The notes beneath the pieces were generated by a model that searched no databases, was not told the DNA's origin, and was given only the letters and a program-made list of their open reading frames with translations. This document shows positions 54,701 to 58,308 of a stretch of DNA of 64,000 bases, in pieces. Origin of the DNA: Prostheceraeus crozeri (Eukaryota; Platyhelminthes; Polycladida; Euryleptidae). The position numbers and the translations under genes were made by a program. The first letter of the stretch is position 1; each line of letters begins with the position of its first letter. The stretch spans positions 1 through 64,000 of the forward strand of contig CAJQUW010015386.1 of NCBI GenBank assembly GCA_907163375.1, given 5' to 3'.

Positions 54701-55163
54701 ACGTGGTTATTACACTGGCTGAACCAGAAATAGCAAATACTTCATAAGAAGGTAAAAAAATATAAAAAAAAATAATCTATTAAATAAAACCAAAACGAGT
54801 TTTTTCTATACTGAGTGTTTCGCTTCGCATATTTCTTGTTATATTGAGCTATATAAAGACCACAGCTGAGAATTTTTGGGGCGTGTTAAAGTGTGTGAAA
54901 AATATTCCACCGACTTATCTGATGGAATAGCCAGGACACCAAATTTGTTCCGGCTCGGGAGGAGCAACAGCCGCTGACTATTTAGTTGGAAAATTCATAC
55001 ATGCCATCTTAGATATTTAATACAGCCCTCTTTAAAAACAGCTTCTGCGAATCTGAGAAGTCTTCATACCATTCAAAAGATCCCTCGTTTGAGGACTATA
55101 ATTGACTGCAGGAGCATTCCAAAATCCTCCTTCTGCAACACGAGGAACACGGCCATCACTCAT
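14102..55163 (-). CDS. C22orf23: UPF0193 protein EVG1 (C22orf23) homologue, six coding exons
   Basis: Coding exons in order on the minus strand: 55163-55070, 25952-25890, 18599-18497, 18243-18017, 17215-17115, 14185-14102. Sizes 94, 63, 103, 227, 101 and 84 bp sum to 672 bp, i.e. 223 residues plus TAA; human C22orf23 is about 217. All junctions have AG acceptors and GT donors, and phases agree. Conserved family blocks are in the right order: the N-terminal YSPQTRDLLN, then VMMKESKLTN across exons 1-2, GLP at the start of exon 3, IEESGAYEKP in exon 4, DRFDELVEEIEERK across exons 4-5, MESLGQGKQYRS, then EMEIIDKRRTAELR. Family members are conserved in ciliated animals and have been grouped with ciliary microtubule inner proteins, so an axonemal role is likely (inference). 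The protein is soluble, Pro/Lys-rich in the middle and helical at the end. Introns 1 and 2 (29.1 and 7.3 kb) are full of mobile elements. Confidence 0.9.
14186..15105. other. Intron 5 sequence
   Basis: Part of the 2.9-kb intron between exons 6 and 5. ORFs at 14621-14975 have no recognisable domain. A short tRNA-like stretch (GGTGCAATAGGTTAGCAC, about 15047) may be a truncated SINE head but lacks a B box. Confidence 0.4.
15106..15804 (+). mobile_element. PIF/Harbinger-like element with TAA target site and a MADF fragment
   Basis: AGGTCTGTTTATACTT at 15106 faces the inverse of AGGCCGGTATATACTT ending at 15804; both are flanked by TAA (15103-15105, 15805-15807), the usual 3-bp Harbinger target. 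Read plus, about 15320-15550 encodes LIEEVRRCELLWVLESNKL and NTERANSSWKD, which fits the start of a MADF (Myb/SANT-like) domain. A MADF-like DNA-binding protein is the known second gene of Harbinger transposons, so ends and content agree. No Harbinger transposase is present, and the MADF frame stops early at 15548-15550. Confidence 0.62.
16253..16964 (+). mobile_element. hAT relic with perfect 8-bp TSD and BED finger
   Basis: The TIR CAGGGAGTCGGAGTC at 16253 faces the inverse of CAGGGATGCGGAGTCC ending at 16964. The duplication ATTCCCTG is exact at 16245-16252 and 16965-16972. Inside, at 16602-16812, lies a BED-type zinc-finger remnant, the usual N-terminal DNA-binding domain of hAT transposases. 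The 712-bp size means most of the transposase is gone. It is inserted in intron 5 of the UPF0193 gene. Confidence 0.85.
16602..16812 (+). pseudogene. BED zinc-finger fragment of a hAT transposase
   Basis: ATG at 16602 (MAPPKR). Across frames one sees VYSYFLEKDGDFPVW, then SYASNLKRHLINFHRK with the terminal His pair, ending in TGA. This resembles the BED pattern S-VW-YF ... C--C ... SNL--HL---H. At least one stop and one frameshift interrupt it, and the Cys pair is lost or out of frame. Confidence 0.6.
17115..17215 (-). CDS. C22orf23: UPF0193 exon 5
   Basis: Acceptor CTTTCAG before 17215 and donor GTAAGT after 17115. Encodes VEEIEERKNFLDKMESLGQG and KQYRSRIETEISQ, the most conserved block of the family. 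Its first two bases complete the Leu codon begun in exon 4. Confidence 0.93.
17216..18016. other. Intron 4, with a decayed hammerhead-like site
   Basis: Non-coding apart from the hammerhead-like sequence at 17502-17536 (listed separately). The ORF at 17106-17390 is only exon 5 read through into the intron. Confidence 0.5.
17502..17536 (-). ncRNA. Decayed hammerhead-ribozyme-like sequence
   Basis: On the minus strand: CCC, a degenerate core (GTTACCA in place of CUGANGA), a stem II AGAGC/GCTC, GAAA, a minimal palindromic stem III ACGT, cleavage-type GTA, then GGG closing stem I. The helices and GAAA are right but the first core strand has three changes. Likely the fossil of a PLE hammerhead. 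Confidence 0.4.
18017..18243 (-). CDS. C22orf23: UPF0193 exon 4
   Basis: Strong acceptor (pyrimidine tract, TTCTTGACAG) before 18243, donor GTAAGG after 18017. Encodes NYSSSLRTRQQIEESGAYEK through DRFDE and ends with one base of the next Leu codon. Contains the Pro-rich PPTPDSPPPPVDRF linker. Confidence 0.92.
18497..18599 (-). CDS. C22orf23: UPF0193 exon 3
   Basis: Acceptor GTGCTTTCAG before 18599. Encodes GRGLPDPNPPPPKVKRKPAP and a Lys/Pro-rich tail. The donor that keeps phase with exon 4 is TT|GTATTA at 18497/18496. An alternative donor at 18508/18507 (CAA|GTTCAC) would need a weaker acceptor inside exon 4 (CAG|CAAATA, 31 bp in) and would give a 209-residue protein, also in frame. Confidence 0.82.
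18600..18976. other. Intron 2 sequence, TCGGCCGATTAT-rich patch
   Basis: Non-coding. Between 18840 and 18915 short ATCGGCC/GGCCGAT words repeat in both orientations, probably the end of an unidentified element. Confidence 0.4.
19213..19509 (-). pseudogene. PLE GIY-YIG endonuclease fragment
   Basis: The ORF includes CVLCSKLPNYINC followed by FVVYQFICHFCSSSYIGKSS and RPFRLRFNEHRRSI. The Cys-rich lead-in followed by a VYQF--H-C---YIG motif and a R---R--EH helix is the Penelope-type GIY-YIG endonuclease. The reverse-transcriptase part is absent upstream, so this is a 5'-truncated copy. Confidence 0.78.
19784..19820 (+). ncRNA. Decayed hammerhead-like site in a PLE arm
   Basis: GCCA and TGGC form stem I, GCG/CGC form stem II, GAAA follows, the palindromic stem III is ACGT and the cleavage-type triplet is GTC. 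The first core strand (TTGAGAA) has two differences from CUGANGA. A further diverged copy is inverted at 19067-19103 in the other arm. Confidence 0.5.
19912..20799. other. Intron 2 sequence, nothing recognised
   Basis: AT-rich, no ORF of interest and no terminal repeats found. Confidence 0.4.
20800..20865 (+). mobile_element. Degenerate tRNA-like SINE head
   Basis: TAGCCTTGTGATGG (A-box-like, 20805-20818) is followed 30 nt later by GGCTTCGAATTCC (B-box-like, 20847-20859). Both boxes are imperfect, so this is a weak call. Confidence 0.35.
21188..21438. repeat. Foldback (hairpin) element with ~20-bp periodic arms
   Basis: A nearly perfect 251-bp inverted repeat. The arms start CTACACC and end GGTGTAG, and each is built of steps such as TCTGAAATCCATCTGGAAA, TCTGAAATTCATTTGGAAA and ATCTGAAATCGATTTGGAAA. 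The loop is about 20 nt (ATCAACAATCTCAACTTTG region). The ORF at 21244-21438 (SEIxLE repeats) is a by-product. As RNA it would form a ~115-bp duplex. Confidence 0.85.
21439..22644. other. Intron 2 sequence, nothing recognised
   Basis: No supported genes or repeats. Overlapping ORFs at 22079-22356 have no domain. Confidence 0.4.
22645..23942. repeat. Foldback element split by a hAT-like insertion
   Basis: Outer arms (about 22645-22730 and 23840-23942) are inverted copies sharing GAGCTGCATCCTCAG, GAAAAATGGAAAC and GTAAATAGAAT words. Inner arms (23718-23770 and 23785-23840) share GCTATTTCATCCAATTTCAG and AGGCCTAGTT. Together they form a single ~140-bp-armed hairpin whose left arm was interrupted at 22731. 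Confidence 0.75.
22731..23708. mobile_element. hAT-like element (CAGGGGTCTCACTC ends) inside the foldback
   Basis: CAGGGGTCTCACTC at 22731 is exactly inverted at 23695-23708. The next bases are runs of TTTTTTGCC words, opposed at both ends. The flanking octamers end alike (ACTG) but do not match fully; the uninterrupted foldback arm reads AATGGCTG, so the target duplication has probably decayed. No transposase; the ORF at 23231-23506 (minus) has no domain. Confidence 0.7.
23943..24377. other. Intron 2 sequence, nothing recognised
   Basis: No supported feature. The 61-codon ORF at 23996-24181 has no domain. Confidence 0.35.
24378..25670 (+). mobile_element. Tc1-like transposon, decayed
   Basis: GTGTCGTGCAAAAGTACTGC at 24378 faces the inverse of GTGTCGTGCAAAAGTATTGC ending at 25670, with TA at 24376-24377 and 25671-25672. 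On the plus strand two transposase landmarks remain: MWGCFGHHGT near 24898 and HPNRNPIENLWQVLKEGF near 25150-25205, the second holding the catalytic Glu. The frames are broken by many stops, so this copy is much older than the Tc1 element at 4454-6246. It ends 220 bp from exon 2. Confidence 0.8.
25890..25952 (-). CDS. C22orf23: UPF0193 exon 2
   Basis: A 63-bp exon: acceptor GCTTTTCAG before 25952, donor GTGAGT after 25890. Encodes MMKESKLTNLQQRKINSSLA with a split Val codon upstream and a split Asn codon downstream. The MMKESKLTN block is the family signature. Too short to appear as an open reading frame of note. Confidence 0.92.
25953..26531. other. Intron 1 sequence near exon 2
   Basis: No supported feature. 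Confidence 0.35.
26532..27043 (+). mobile_element. PLE endonuclease fragment with its 3' end repeated in inverse
   Basis: On the plus strand 26777-27043 encodes CRICHEYYIGQTGDTFRR and SITVHRQQV, a Penelope-type GIY-YIG endonuclease, ending YQLSPNASKIERERKEAMFI and a short tail with stop. The last ~100 bp (26945-27043) are present again in inverse at 26532-26630 and encode the same 33 residues on the minus strand. The arms are almost identical, so the inversion is younger than the element's other decay or was homogenised. Confidence 0.72.
27153..27186. repeat. (TA)n microsatellite
   Basis: Run of alternating T and A, then ACATACAGTATAT. Confidence 0.9.
27236..27271 (-). ncRNA. Decayed hammerhead-like site of a PLE
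   Basis: On the minus strand: CC, a degenerate first core strand (TTGAAAA), stem II CCG/CGG in GCCGTGTCACCCGGT, GAA, a palindromic stem III AACGTT, then T and GG. It lies just downstream of the minus-strand PLE whose C-terminus is at 27420-27489, the expected place for a PLE hammerhead. Confidence 0.45.
28106..28305. repeat. Three-unit tandem repeat, unit about 70 bp
   Basis: Units beginning near 28106, 28170 and 28237 share GAGATCTATATATTTACAAAT-like and GATCATGATGTACATCAT-like words with substitutions. The ORFs here on both strands (YMYIM repeats) are by-products. Confidence 0.6.
28510..28990 (-). mobile_element. LINE 3' fragment (CR1/Rex1-like reverse-transcriptase tail)
   Basis: The minus-strand ORF 28984-28580 ends in GLFFFRVIKIWNSLNDSIVK followed by APTFMMFKNRPKSIDL. 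The pattern F-FRV---WNSL---IV-APT---FK-RL is the usual C-terminus of CR1/Rex1-type LINE polyproteins. The copy is 5'-truncated at about 28990, which is normal for LINE insertions, and sits inside the P element, splitting its transposase. Confidence 0.68.
30296..31074 (-). pseudogene. PLE thumb plus GIY-YIG endonuclease segment
   Basis: Two consecutive minus-strand frames: 31074-30796 (RT thumb-like, LRYGELKHHLIKLNYPP) and 30718-30419 (C-x4-C-x2-C linker followed by YKLECSCDEYYFGQTGDSFH). They belong to the PLE relic interrupted by the P element. The frames are separated by a stop or frameshift. Confidence 0.72.
31137..31215. repeat. Inverted repeat with hammerhead-like arms
   Basis: TTTCACTTCATTCTCAGAAG plus CTTGTCAAGGG is inverted after a 7-nt spacer. 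Read on the minus strand, 31177-31137 has a hammerhead layout: CCC, TTGACA in the place of the core, AGCTTC/GAAGT as stem II, GAA, a palindromic stem III ACCGGT, C, then GGGG closing stem I. The core strand is degenerate. It stands at the 5' side of the PLE fragment 31228-31782. Confidence 0.5.
31228..31782 (+). pseudogene. PLE C-terminal endonuclease (second PLE family), 5'-truncated
   Basis: Open for 184 codons. Shows the PLE linker (MPNIKSIINAHNRRIL), CPLENKCLASNIVYEAQITC, GQNRRYLGICESSFKLRYAN with HKKSF, then ETELCKEYWRLKEAGSSI and a C-terminal CDLCLSEKFFIL plus LLNKRNELVSKSRH. This is the GIY-YIG endonuclease and end of a PLE of a type common in cnidarians and other invertebrates. The RT domain is missing, so the copy is 5'-truncated, but the remaining frame is undamaged, indicating a fairly recent insertion. 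No ATG can be trusted as a true start. Confidence 0.8.
32134..32181 (-). ncRNA. Hammerhead ribozyme, PLE unit A
   Basis: Same sequence as the copy at 42636-42683, on the minus strand. Confidence 0.72.
32393..34814 (-). pseudogene. PLE unit A polyprotein, one frameshift
   Basis: Same protein as unit E (see 40004-42424), RT plus GIY-YIG endonuclease. The only damage visible is one extra A in a homopolymer near 33438 (seven A instead of six), which splits the frame into 34814-33429 and 33424-32393 just before the GMSMGSNLGPT motif. Such an error could be real or a sequencing artefact. Confidence 0.85.
34947..34994 (-). ncRNA. Hammerhead ribozyme, PLE unit B
   Basis: Same sequence as 42636-42683, on the minus strand, at the A/B junction. 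Confidence 0.72.
35206..36486 (-). pseudogene. PLE unit B, 5'-truncated RT and endonuclease
   Basis: Starts inside the RT domain at PQNYNCKDTFDFVK next to the inversion point and keeps YVDD and the endonuclease. One C is missing in a CCCC run near 35426, shifting the frame within the endonuclease (GKLRDILL instead of GETSRHLI). Confidence 0.82.
36487..36800 (+). pseudogene. PLE unit C, endonuclease end only
   Basis: Plus-strand fragment beginning at FHNKDRIPRDLKSN, i.e. only the GIY-YIG endonuclease. An extra A in a homopolymer near 36747 alters the last residues. It abuts unit B tail to tail at 36486/36487. Confidence 0.82.
37012..37059 (+). ncRNA. Hammerhead ribozyme, PLE unit C
   Basis: Identical to 42636-42683; predicted cleavage after 37053. 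Confidence 0.75.
37192..39612 (+). pseudogene. PLE unit D polyprotein, two homopolymer frameshifts
   Basis: Full-length copy of the unit E protein. Two single-base changes in homopolymers break it: seven A instead of six near 37283 (after AGRLG) and CCC instead of CCCC near 39328 (before the endonuclease). One true substitution (Glu to Gly, LGKDILSQ at about 37700) distinguishes it from units A and E. The longest open part is 37268-39337. Confidence 0.87.
39824..39871 (+). ncRNA. Hammerhead ribozyme, PLE unit D
   Basis: Identical to 42636-42683; predicted cleavage after 39865, i.e. 2,812 nt from the unit C and unit E sites. Confidence 0.75.
40004..42424 (+). CDS. Penelope-like element polyprotein (RT + GIY-YIG endonuclease), intact
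   Basis: An 806-residue ORF and the only unbroken one in the array. The first ATG in frame is at 40004 (MKSLASIAFKAVK); a stop lies upstream of it. N-terminal ~330 residues: Lys-rich, coiled-coil-like, with KFDKGNGIVIEDKQSY near residue 265. RT: ARLYGLPKIHKSKENPPYRP from about 335, FDVQSLFTSIP, GMSMGSNLGPTMASFTMQ, catalytic YVDD near 510, then IDFLDCTIY. The endonuclease occupies about 720-800: CVYKYTCGDCNKVYVGETSR, then RAKEHI and a His-rich stretch. PLEs prime reverse transcription at chromosomal breaks or ends and are related to telomerase. The order RT then C-terminal GIY-YIG and the length are normal. The copy looks potentially functional, though expression is unknown. Confidence 0.92.
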   Translation: MKSLASIAFKAVKINVTTDFLRESNRAGRLGKKAIKAERKHTFLERCTEEGVIPKFLQFKAPEFLKNQKQSLRKAQSKELQKLKGEAAKAKAESQLKFESFIGSLPTNYQSIINEIAKFQMKKVDKAIATVHEKKIKNLRRSQEAYVKVAKQRRQDNVINLSSYKLSQLEKDILSQGFSMCWPFDKFFIQKEKAEAEAVAHMLKVNLSGSLNDELVHKLRVIFKSYYDKNQKQIPKHWKAHMKILKDLSKKKDLYVSKFDKGNGIVIEDKQSYVAKMNELLENNKKFEKYKECKRSTKDPHILEEDRFNRKLTELKKRKMISDSIFKIIKASGSQPARLYGLPKIHKSKENPPYRPILNMRDSYVSNLSKWLDTILKPCLPQNYNCKDTFDFVKSINEFNVENCESFIMCSFDVQSLFTSIPVQRTIDYIISTVDDTALPITKSCLKELLSLACSDIVFSFNNMLYRQIDGMSMGSNLGPTMASFTMQMLESKFASYSNQSPPIFYKRYVDDCFLLFKSQPDMLNFFDFVNKLDNDIKFTLDVEKDRCIDFLDCTIYRNNDNKISISWKIKETNTGTYIPNDAYAPWSYKMAAIRSLFYRAKRICSNDEFYEKSCESITEIFVDNGYTTQVIQRIKRKVEENLKKSKIETNDDDREKKTTICWRFPYVQGKDKFLREKIHQLNRNLPENLAINPVFQVNKTSMFFHNKDRIPRDLKSNCVYKYTCGDCNKVYVGETSRHLITRAKEHIKGYPVPTEITTHCHDTHENNFSVIAVTKWHRILETICLKETKNLINEREGSIPLILHL
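42425..42661 (+). CDS. Small downstream ORF of the PLE (78 codons), doubtful
   Basis: ATG follows the polyprotein stop directly (TAAATG), and the frame stays open for 78 codons, ending inside the hammerhead. It recurs unchanged in all five units (32392-32156 and 35205-34969 minus; 36801-37037, 39613-39849 plus), but the units are near-identical, so this is not independent evidence of selection. No domain is recognised. It may simply be an open 3' UTR. Confidence 0.25.
   Translation: MFHISCMNHPHFYFSLSAHVLECSLTFELQLMYREIELLSKIASTVDCDSESICEILPLKYKSIRFYCNKVSAEEGVD
42636..42683 (+). ncRNA. Hammerhead ribozyme (type I layout), PLE unit E
   Basis: TTTCCG (42636-42641) pairs with CGGAAA (42678-42683) as stem I. 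The core CTGAAGA (42642-42648) fits CUGANGA exactly. Stem II is imperfect (AGGAG with CUCU around a short loop). GAAA lies at 42668-42671, with a very short palindromic stem III ACGCGT (42671-42676) and T as the nucleotide before the cleavage point, after 42677. PLEs are known to carry hammerheads in their terminal repeats, often with a minimal palindromic stem III that works as a dimer. Cleavage of array transcripts here would give 2,812-nt units. Confidence 0.75.
42707..42745. repeat. (TA)n(TG)n microsatellite at the array end
   Basis: TA dinucleotides followed by TG dinucleotides immediately after the last PLE unit; a (TA)n run also precedes the first unit (about 32062-32090). Confidence 0.9.
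42746..43649. other. Intron 1 sequence with a C12 run
   Basis: No supported gene. A poly-C run lies at about 43346-43358. The ORF at 43288-43536 has no domain. Confidence 0.4.
43650..43905 (-). mobile_element. Short inverted-repeat element containing a hammerhead-like site
   Basis: GATTCAAGTGATCTTTCATT at the left is inverted at the right end (about 43884-43905), giving a ~22-bp TIR around 256 bp. Inside, on the minus strand at 43743-43702, are GTCG/CGAC (stem I), TGAACA in place of the core, a perfect stem II GGCTAG/CTAGCC, GAA, a palindromic stem III AACGTT and C. The first core strand has two changes. It could be a small non-autonomous relative of a PLE terminal repeat. Confidence 0.5.
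44150..44414 (+). repeat. 5' LTR-related segment of the gypsy element
   Basis: Begins TGTAGTAGTATTG and matches the start of the 3' LTR with about 97% identity. Confidence 0.85.
44480..45540 (+). pseudogene. Gypsy gag region (fossil part)
   Basis: Encodes a capsid-like segment followed by two zinc knuckles of the CX2CX4HX4C type (CYRCNNFGHIAASC near 45040 and CFKCSGKGHIARFC near 45475), the RNA-binding nucleocapsid. A Pro/Ser-rich linker separates them. Confidence 0.8.
45560..49075 (+). pseudogene. Gypsy pol region (fossil part)
   Basis: Domains in order: aspartic protease (IALIDTGADCSVCS, near 45630), reverse transcriptase (about 46450-47050, YLDDIIIF), RNase H (ILDTDASGYAIGVVLSQ, about 47370-47740), an integrase with the zinc-binding part near 48070-48190 and the catalytic core near 48250-48460 (DLVGPLRKTKRGNRYI), and an integrase C-terminal region near 48900-49050 (KFYRPWDGPWVI). 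The family is clear; the copy is broken. Confidence 0.88.
49830..50910 (+). repeat. 1-kb G-rich low-complexity stretch inside the gypsy element
   Basis: Dominated by runs of three to over twenty G separated by T or A, strand-biased to the plus strand; a C run lies at about 50638-50656. Complexity is normal on both sides. It lies between the pol/post-pol region and the TatD-like domain. ORFs here (G/W-rich) are by-products. It could form many G-quadruplexes, or be a poorly resolved consensus. Confidence 0.85.
51580..52018 (+). pseudogene. TatD-family nuclease-like domain in the gypsy fossil
   Basis: An open stretch just before the 3' LTR encodes LSLPLILYCRGKEWGDTE, then ANRLILHCTYVHREII, then FFSVGPIL, then AIERLLVETDAPHLARYP and, near the end, ENLRNIVRDNFKRVF. 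This follows the TatD DNase order: LPL-IH-R, HCF-G, an FS-G strand, the ERLLLETDAP signature with its metal-binding Asp, and a terminal T--N--R-F helix. TatD enzymes are metal-dependent 3'-5' exonucleases of cells; I know of no standard gypsy family with one. Upstream sequence may hold more of the domain. It belongs to the element by position (between pol and the polypurine tract). Confidence 0.72.
52049..52062 (+). other. Polypurine tract of the gypsy element
   Basis: GGGGGGAAGGGAAG directly before TGTAGTAG of the 3' LTR, the expected plus-strand primer site. Confidence 0.8.
52063..54127 (+). repeat. 3' LTR (about 670 bp) split by a hAT-like insertion
   Basis: LTR sequence at 52063-52329 continues at 53725-54127 and ends TACTACA, the inverse of its start TGTAGTA. 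The intervening 1.4 kb is the element at 52330-53716. Confidence 0.8.
52330..53716. mobile_element. hAT-like element nested in the 3' LTR
   Basis: Ends CAGTATTGGCAACCC and the inverse of CAGGTTGGCCAAAAACCC; both sides are rich in GGGTTTT. The flanking octamers CTTGTAAT (52322-52329) and CTAGTAAT (53717-53724) differ at one base, an 8-bp target duplication. No transposase is recognisable; the ORF at 52706-53005 (minus) has no known domain. It inserted after the gypsy element. Confidence 0.75.
54128..55069. other. Intron 1 sequence between the gypsy element and exon 1
   Basis: No supported gene or repeat. Confidence 0.4.
55070..55163 (-). CDS. C22orf23: UPF0193 exon 1 (first coding exon)
   Basis: ATG at 55163-55161, donor GTATGA after 55070. 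Encodes MSDGRVPRVAEGGFWNAPAV and NYSPQTRDLLN plus one base of a Val codon. The GGFW--P-V-YSP-T--LL pattern is the family's N-terminal block. The frame is open upstream without another Met close by; a non-coding leader exon further up cannot be excluded. Confidence 0.9.
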
Positions 55164-56380
55164 ATTGTTGACAAATTCACAATAATTGTCATTGGATATA
55201 ACAGTTTTAAACAACACGTAATTTCCATATATCTAAGTTAGTTTAGATGTAGAAATATGTAGAGAGTTCTGCTGTAAATCTCAGATGCATCAAACATCAA
55301 AGGTGAACATTGACTTGGGTTCAAAGCATCAATTATATTGGCCAAAATTTTCTGTTCTCGAAAACCCTTCAAGTAAGACAATTAATCAACTGGCTGTTGA
55401 TGTATTTATCTGATGTCCATGGTTGCAAATCACAGTCATAGAATGTGGTCACTGCATGGTTGACATCTTCGAATCAAAGAATTTTTGAGGTGAATTGAAA
55501 ACATCATCTGATGTCATGTCCATGAAGCTCTTATGATGCTTCAAGTCGGCATGTCAATCATGTCAATGCCACGACAGAGAGGTTTGATAATAATAGTTGA
55601 GAACATCTTTGATGTAGGATAAGAAGCAAGAAGCACAACATCAGTGCTTCATTATACTCAATTATTTGATGGAGAATACTTACTGATAGAGTATCAGAGT
55701 TCACTACCAAACAGAGGATGCACTAGGTCATAGACATCGAACAACAATTAATGTTCGATGTCTATGCACTAGGTACATGCTGCCAGATGGTGCTCTGATA
55801 TATTTCTGTGGATTGCTTCAAACATGGGCTTCAAAGTTGATCCAAAAATGAAAAGATGACGGGCATGATTATCAGCATATCTAGACAGGATCTTTAATTG
55901 TAGATCTGAGTGTGAATGGCAGTCCTGAAGCTTTCCCTGATGGAAGCATGAGAGTAATGCATATAAAGACAACAATTTGAGGATACCAATGCCAATTCAA
56001 CGCAATCCTCACTGTAGCCAACATTCAGTGTGTGAAATTGAGAAACCAAAATAAAAATCACATCAATATGAAAAACCAATTTGTGAGTTAAATATTTTAG
56101 TTAATACAATACTAATGTGTGTTTAAATTAGTCATTGTTAGAAAGCTTTCCTTTCGTTTCGATTCACTGGGGGACTCGACGTGTGAGTTACTATTGAGTT
56201 GGGTGTGATATAATGGTTAATTGCATCAACTAATCATTCCTAGCTACGTCATGTACAATTATTTTGATATTTGCTTTCCGGCCAATTTAAATTAGTACTG
56301 AGGTTATAACTTTGAGCCGAAGTGGTGCTCTTCGTCCTCGTGATTTTTCTTTCGTTATCAAGAAAATTTCTACTTTTTAG
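55164..56380. other. Region upstream of the UPF0193 start, with a perfect hairpin
   Basis: Probably holds the promoter, but no clear core motif was found. At about 55730-55767, CATAGACATCGAACA is perfectly inverted after an 8-nt loop. Small ORFs at 55769-56079 have no domain. Confidence 0.4.
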
Positions 56381-56952
56381 TTCATTGTACCGCCAGCAGC
56401 ATTTCAACCGACGATGTCAGTTGTCTCGGCGATGAAAGCATGCCGTTCCATTACTTGCCCTGTGGCAGCAGCTGCCTTGAAGGCCATACTCCACCAGTCA
56501 TGGTATTTAAACCAAGAAAACGAATGCTTGGCTCTCTTGGTGACTCGGTGGACACAACTACGAAGACAGCCATTCTAGAAGCAATGTACTGACCGAATGA
56601 GAATGGGAGTTCAAAGCTGCGTCAAGTGCGACCGGTCTTCTCCATGAAGGATCTCAAAACACTATCCCTTCAACATTTGGAAGGTAGAGAAAGCCGTCAC
56701 TTCAATATTCTTGGTCTTGAGGCATCATACTTGCAAAGTGAGCCTGCAACTTGGACTAGTGACCAAACAAACTTATCTGACCGGCGTTTGATCTCAGGTC
56801 TGCTGGTTGTCAACGATTTTGCTGAAAGAGGAGTGGCTTTAATGAAGGACTACAATATCCTGACCTACGACGAAGAGCAGAAAGAAGCTCTCTTACAAGT
56901 TGTGGCTAAACATCGTCAGCAGTTCCCAAATTCCAGAAAAGTGACAGCATAG
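56381..56952 (+). pseudogene. C-terminal exon-like relic of an invertebrate multicopy protein family
   Basis: An acceptor-like CTACTTTTTAG ends at 56380; from there one frame is open to a TAG at 56950-56952 except for a TGA at 56590-56592. It shows FKPRKRMLGSLGDSV, FSMKDLKTLSLQHLEG, EPATWTSDQTNLSDRRLISG, LLVVNDFAERGVALMKDYN and LLQVVAKHRQQFPNSRK. The AERGVAL ... DEEQ--LLQVV--HR--FP pattern recurs, as I remember it, in many uncharacterised invertebrate proteins and may derive from a mobile element. Its function is unknown. The single stop suggests a recent pseudogene or a sequence error. Confidence 0.6.
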
Positions 56953-58263
56953 TCCGGCAGCCAGAACGTTTTTCTGCAGGGAACGAGGCCGAAAGTGAGA
57001 TTTTCACAGAATGTACACCCTATGACTACTGCGAATCGGCACGTCTGCCGAGTTCTAGTGAGTTCCTCTTCTTGTCAAACAGGATCAAAGAGAAACATGT
57101 AAATCCAATTGGACGCAGATTGCAGTTTTTGGCTAAAATGAAATTTTGTATGTTTTCTCTGATCAAACGAAAAGCACCAAGCCCAGAGTCATAATTTTTG
57201 GCATGGAATGTCTTCAGGTCGTTTCCTTTCATTTTCATGCACCCCTGTCTATATAGATAAACACATTTAGATTTGGCGAGCCTCTCAATGTCGGCAAACA
57301 CAAACATTTTGAGCAACTTTATCCACATTCAACTCTGTGCCGATCAAAGGCAGGAGGAGAGCTCATGCACAGCATTAAATACCTAAACATGCCATGCCAA
57401 TTATGATGAACGCTCTTGTTACCGTTGTGTTTAATCAAGGAAAACTGACAAAAGTCATTGAACCAAAAACTCAATCGCGTCCGATGAGGGAAATGATATG
57501 TGTGTTTTCTTTTCCGCTGACAAAGATCTCACTAAAAGCGGCAGACGTACGTTCTAGACAATTGTACCTCAGTCGGAAAGTCGCAGTTTCGGCTCGCCCC
57601 TGCAGAAATTCGTGCAGGCTGCGGACGAGTACGCTCAAACTGATGTAACAAAAATGCTGCCAACAGATGATTCTAACAAGACGAGCCCTTCTGGATACTA
57701 CAAATTCACATGTGCCTTACTTGATCATTATAACTATTTTTCAGGTGATGCATGAATTGAAAGTGACCAATTTAAAGCGATATGGAATAAGTATAATATG
57801 CCTTTACTCACCTATTAATATCTGTTGAAATAGACGCTTATCCACCTCTTAAACTCATCTTTAGAGCCAGATTGGATTTGTGGTCCCGCAATTTGCCGAC
57901 TGTTCATTTTTGAGCGCCACCCCTAATGTCTTGCAACATAAGAAATAATACGCCTATTGGGTAATCATCCAGAGTAAACAGTAAGAGATTTACGAGTCAT
58001 GCTAGATTTGATGCTTTGATGCAAAACATCGCGACCATCGGTATACATGTATAACAGTATATGTACAAACACGAGAGTATTTAATTCAATGATCAGTTGA
58101 AAAATGATTAAAAAATGCATTACTACTCCGCAAAATGAGCACGAAGTTTTCAAATTAAAGTACCGACACTGCATCAATAGTAATATACTTCAAAGTGACT
58201 AGCGACAATTGTCGAGGTTAGAGTGTGATTAATCGAGACAAAGATCCCAAATCAAAAGTGCCA

Positions 58264-58266
<3 letters not shown>
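56953..58266. other. Unassigned sequence
   Basis: ORFs at 57026-57328 (minus) and 57394-57648 (plus) have no recognisable domain. Nothing else is supported. Confidence 0.35.

Positions 58267-58306
<40 letters not shown>
58267..58306. repeat. Poly-A tract of 40
   Basis: Forty A in a row. It could be the tail of a retroposed sequence lying to the left on the plus strand, but no body was recognised. Confidence 0.9.
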
Positions 58307-58308
<2 letters not shown>

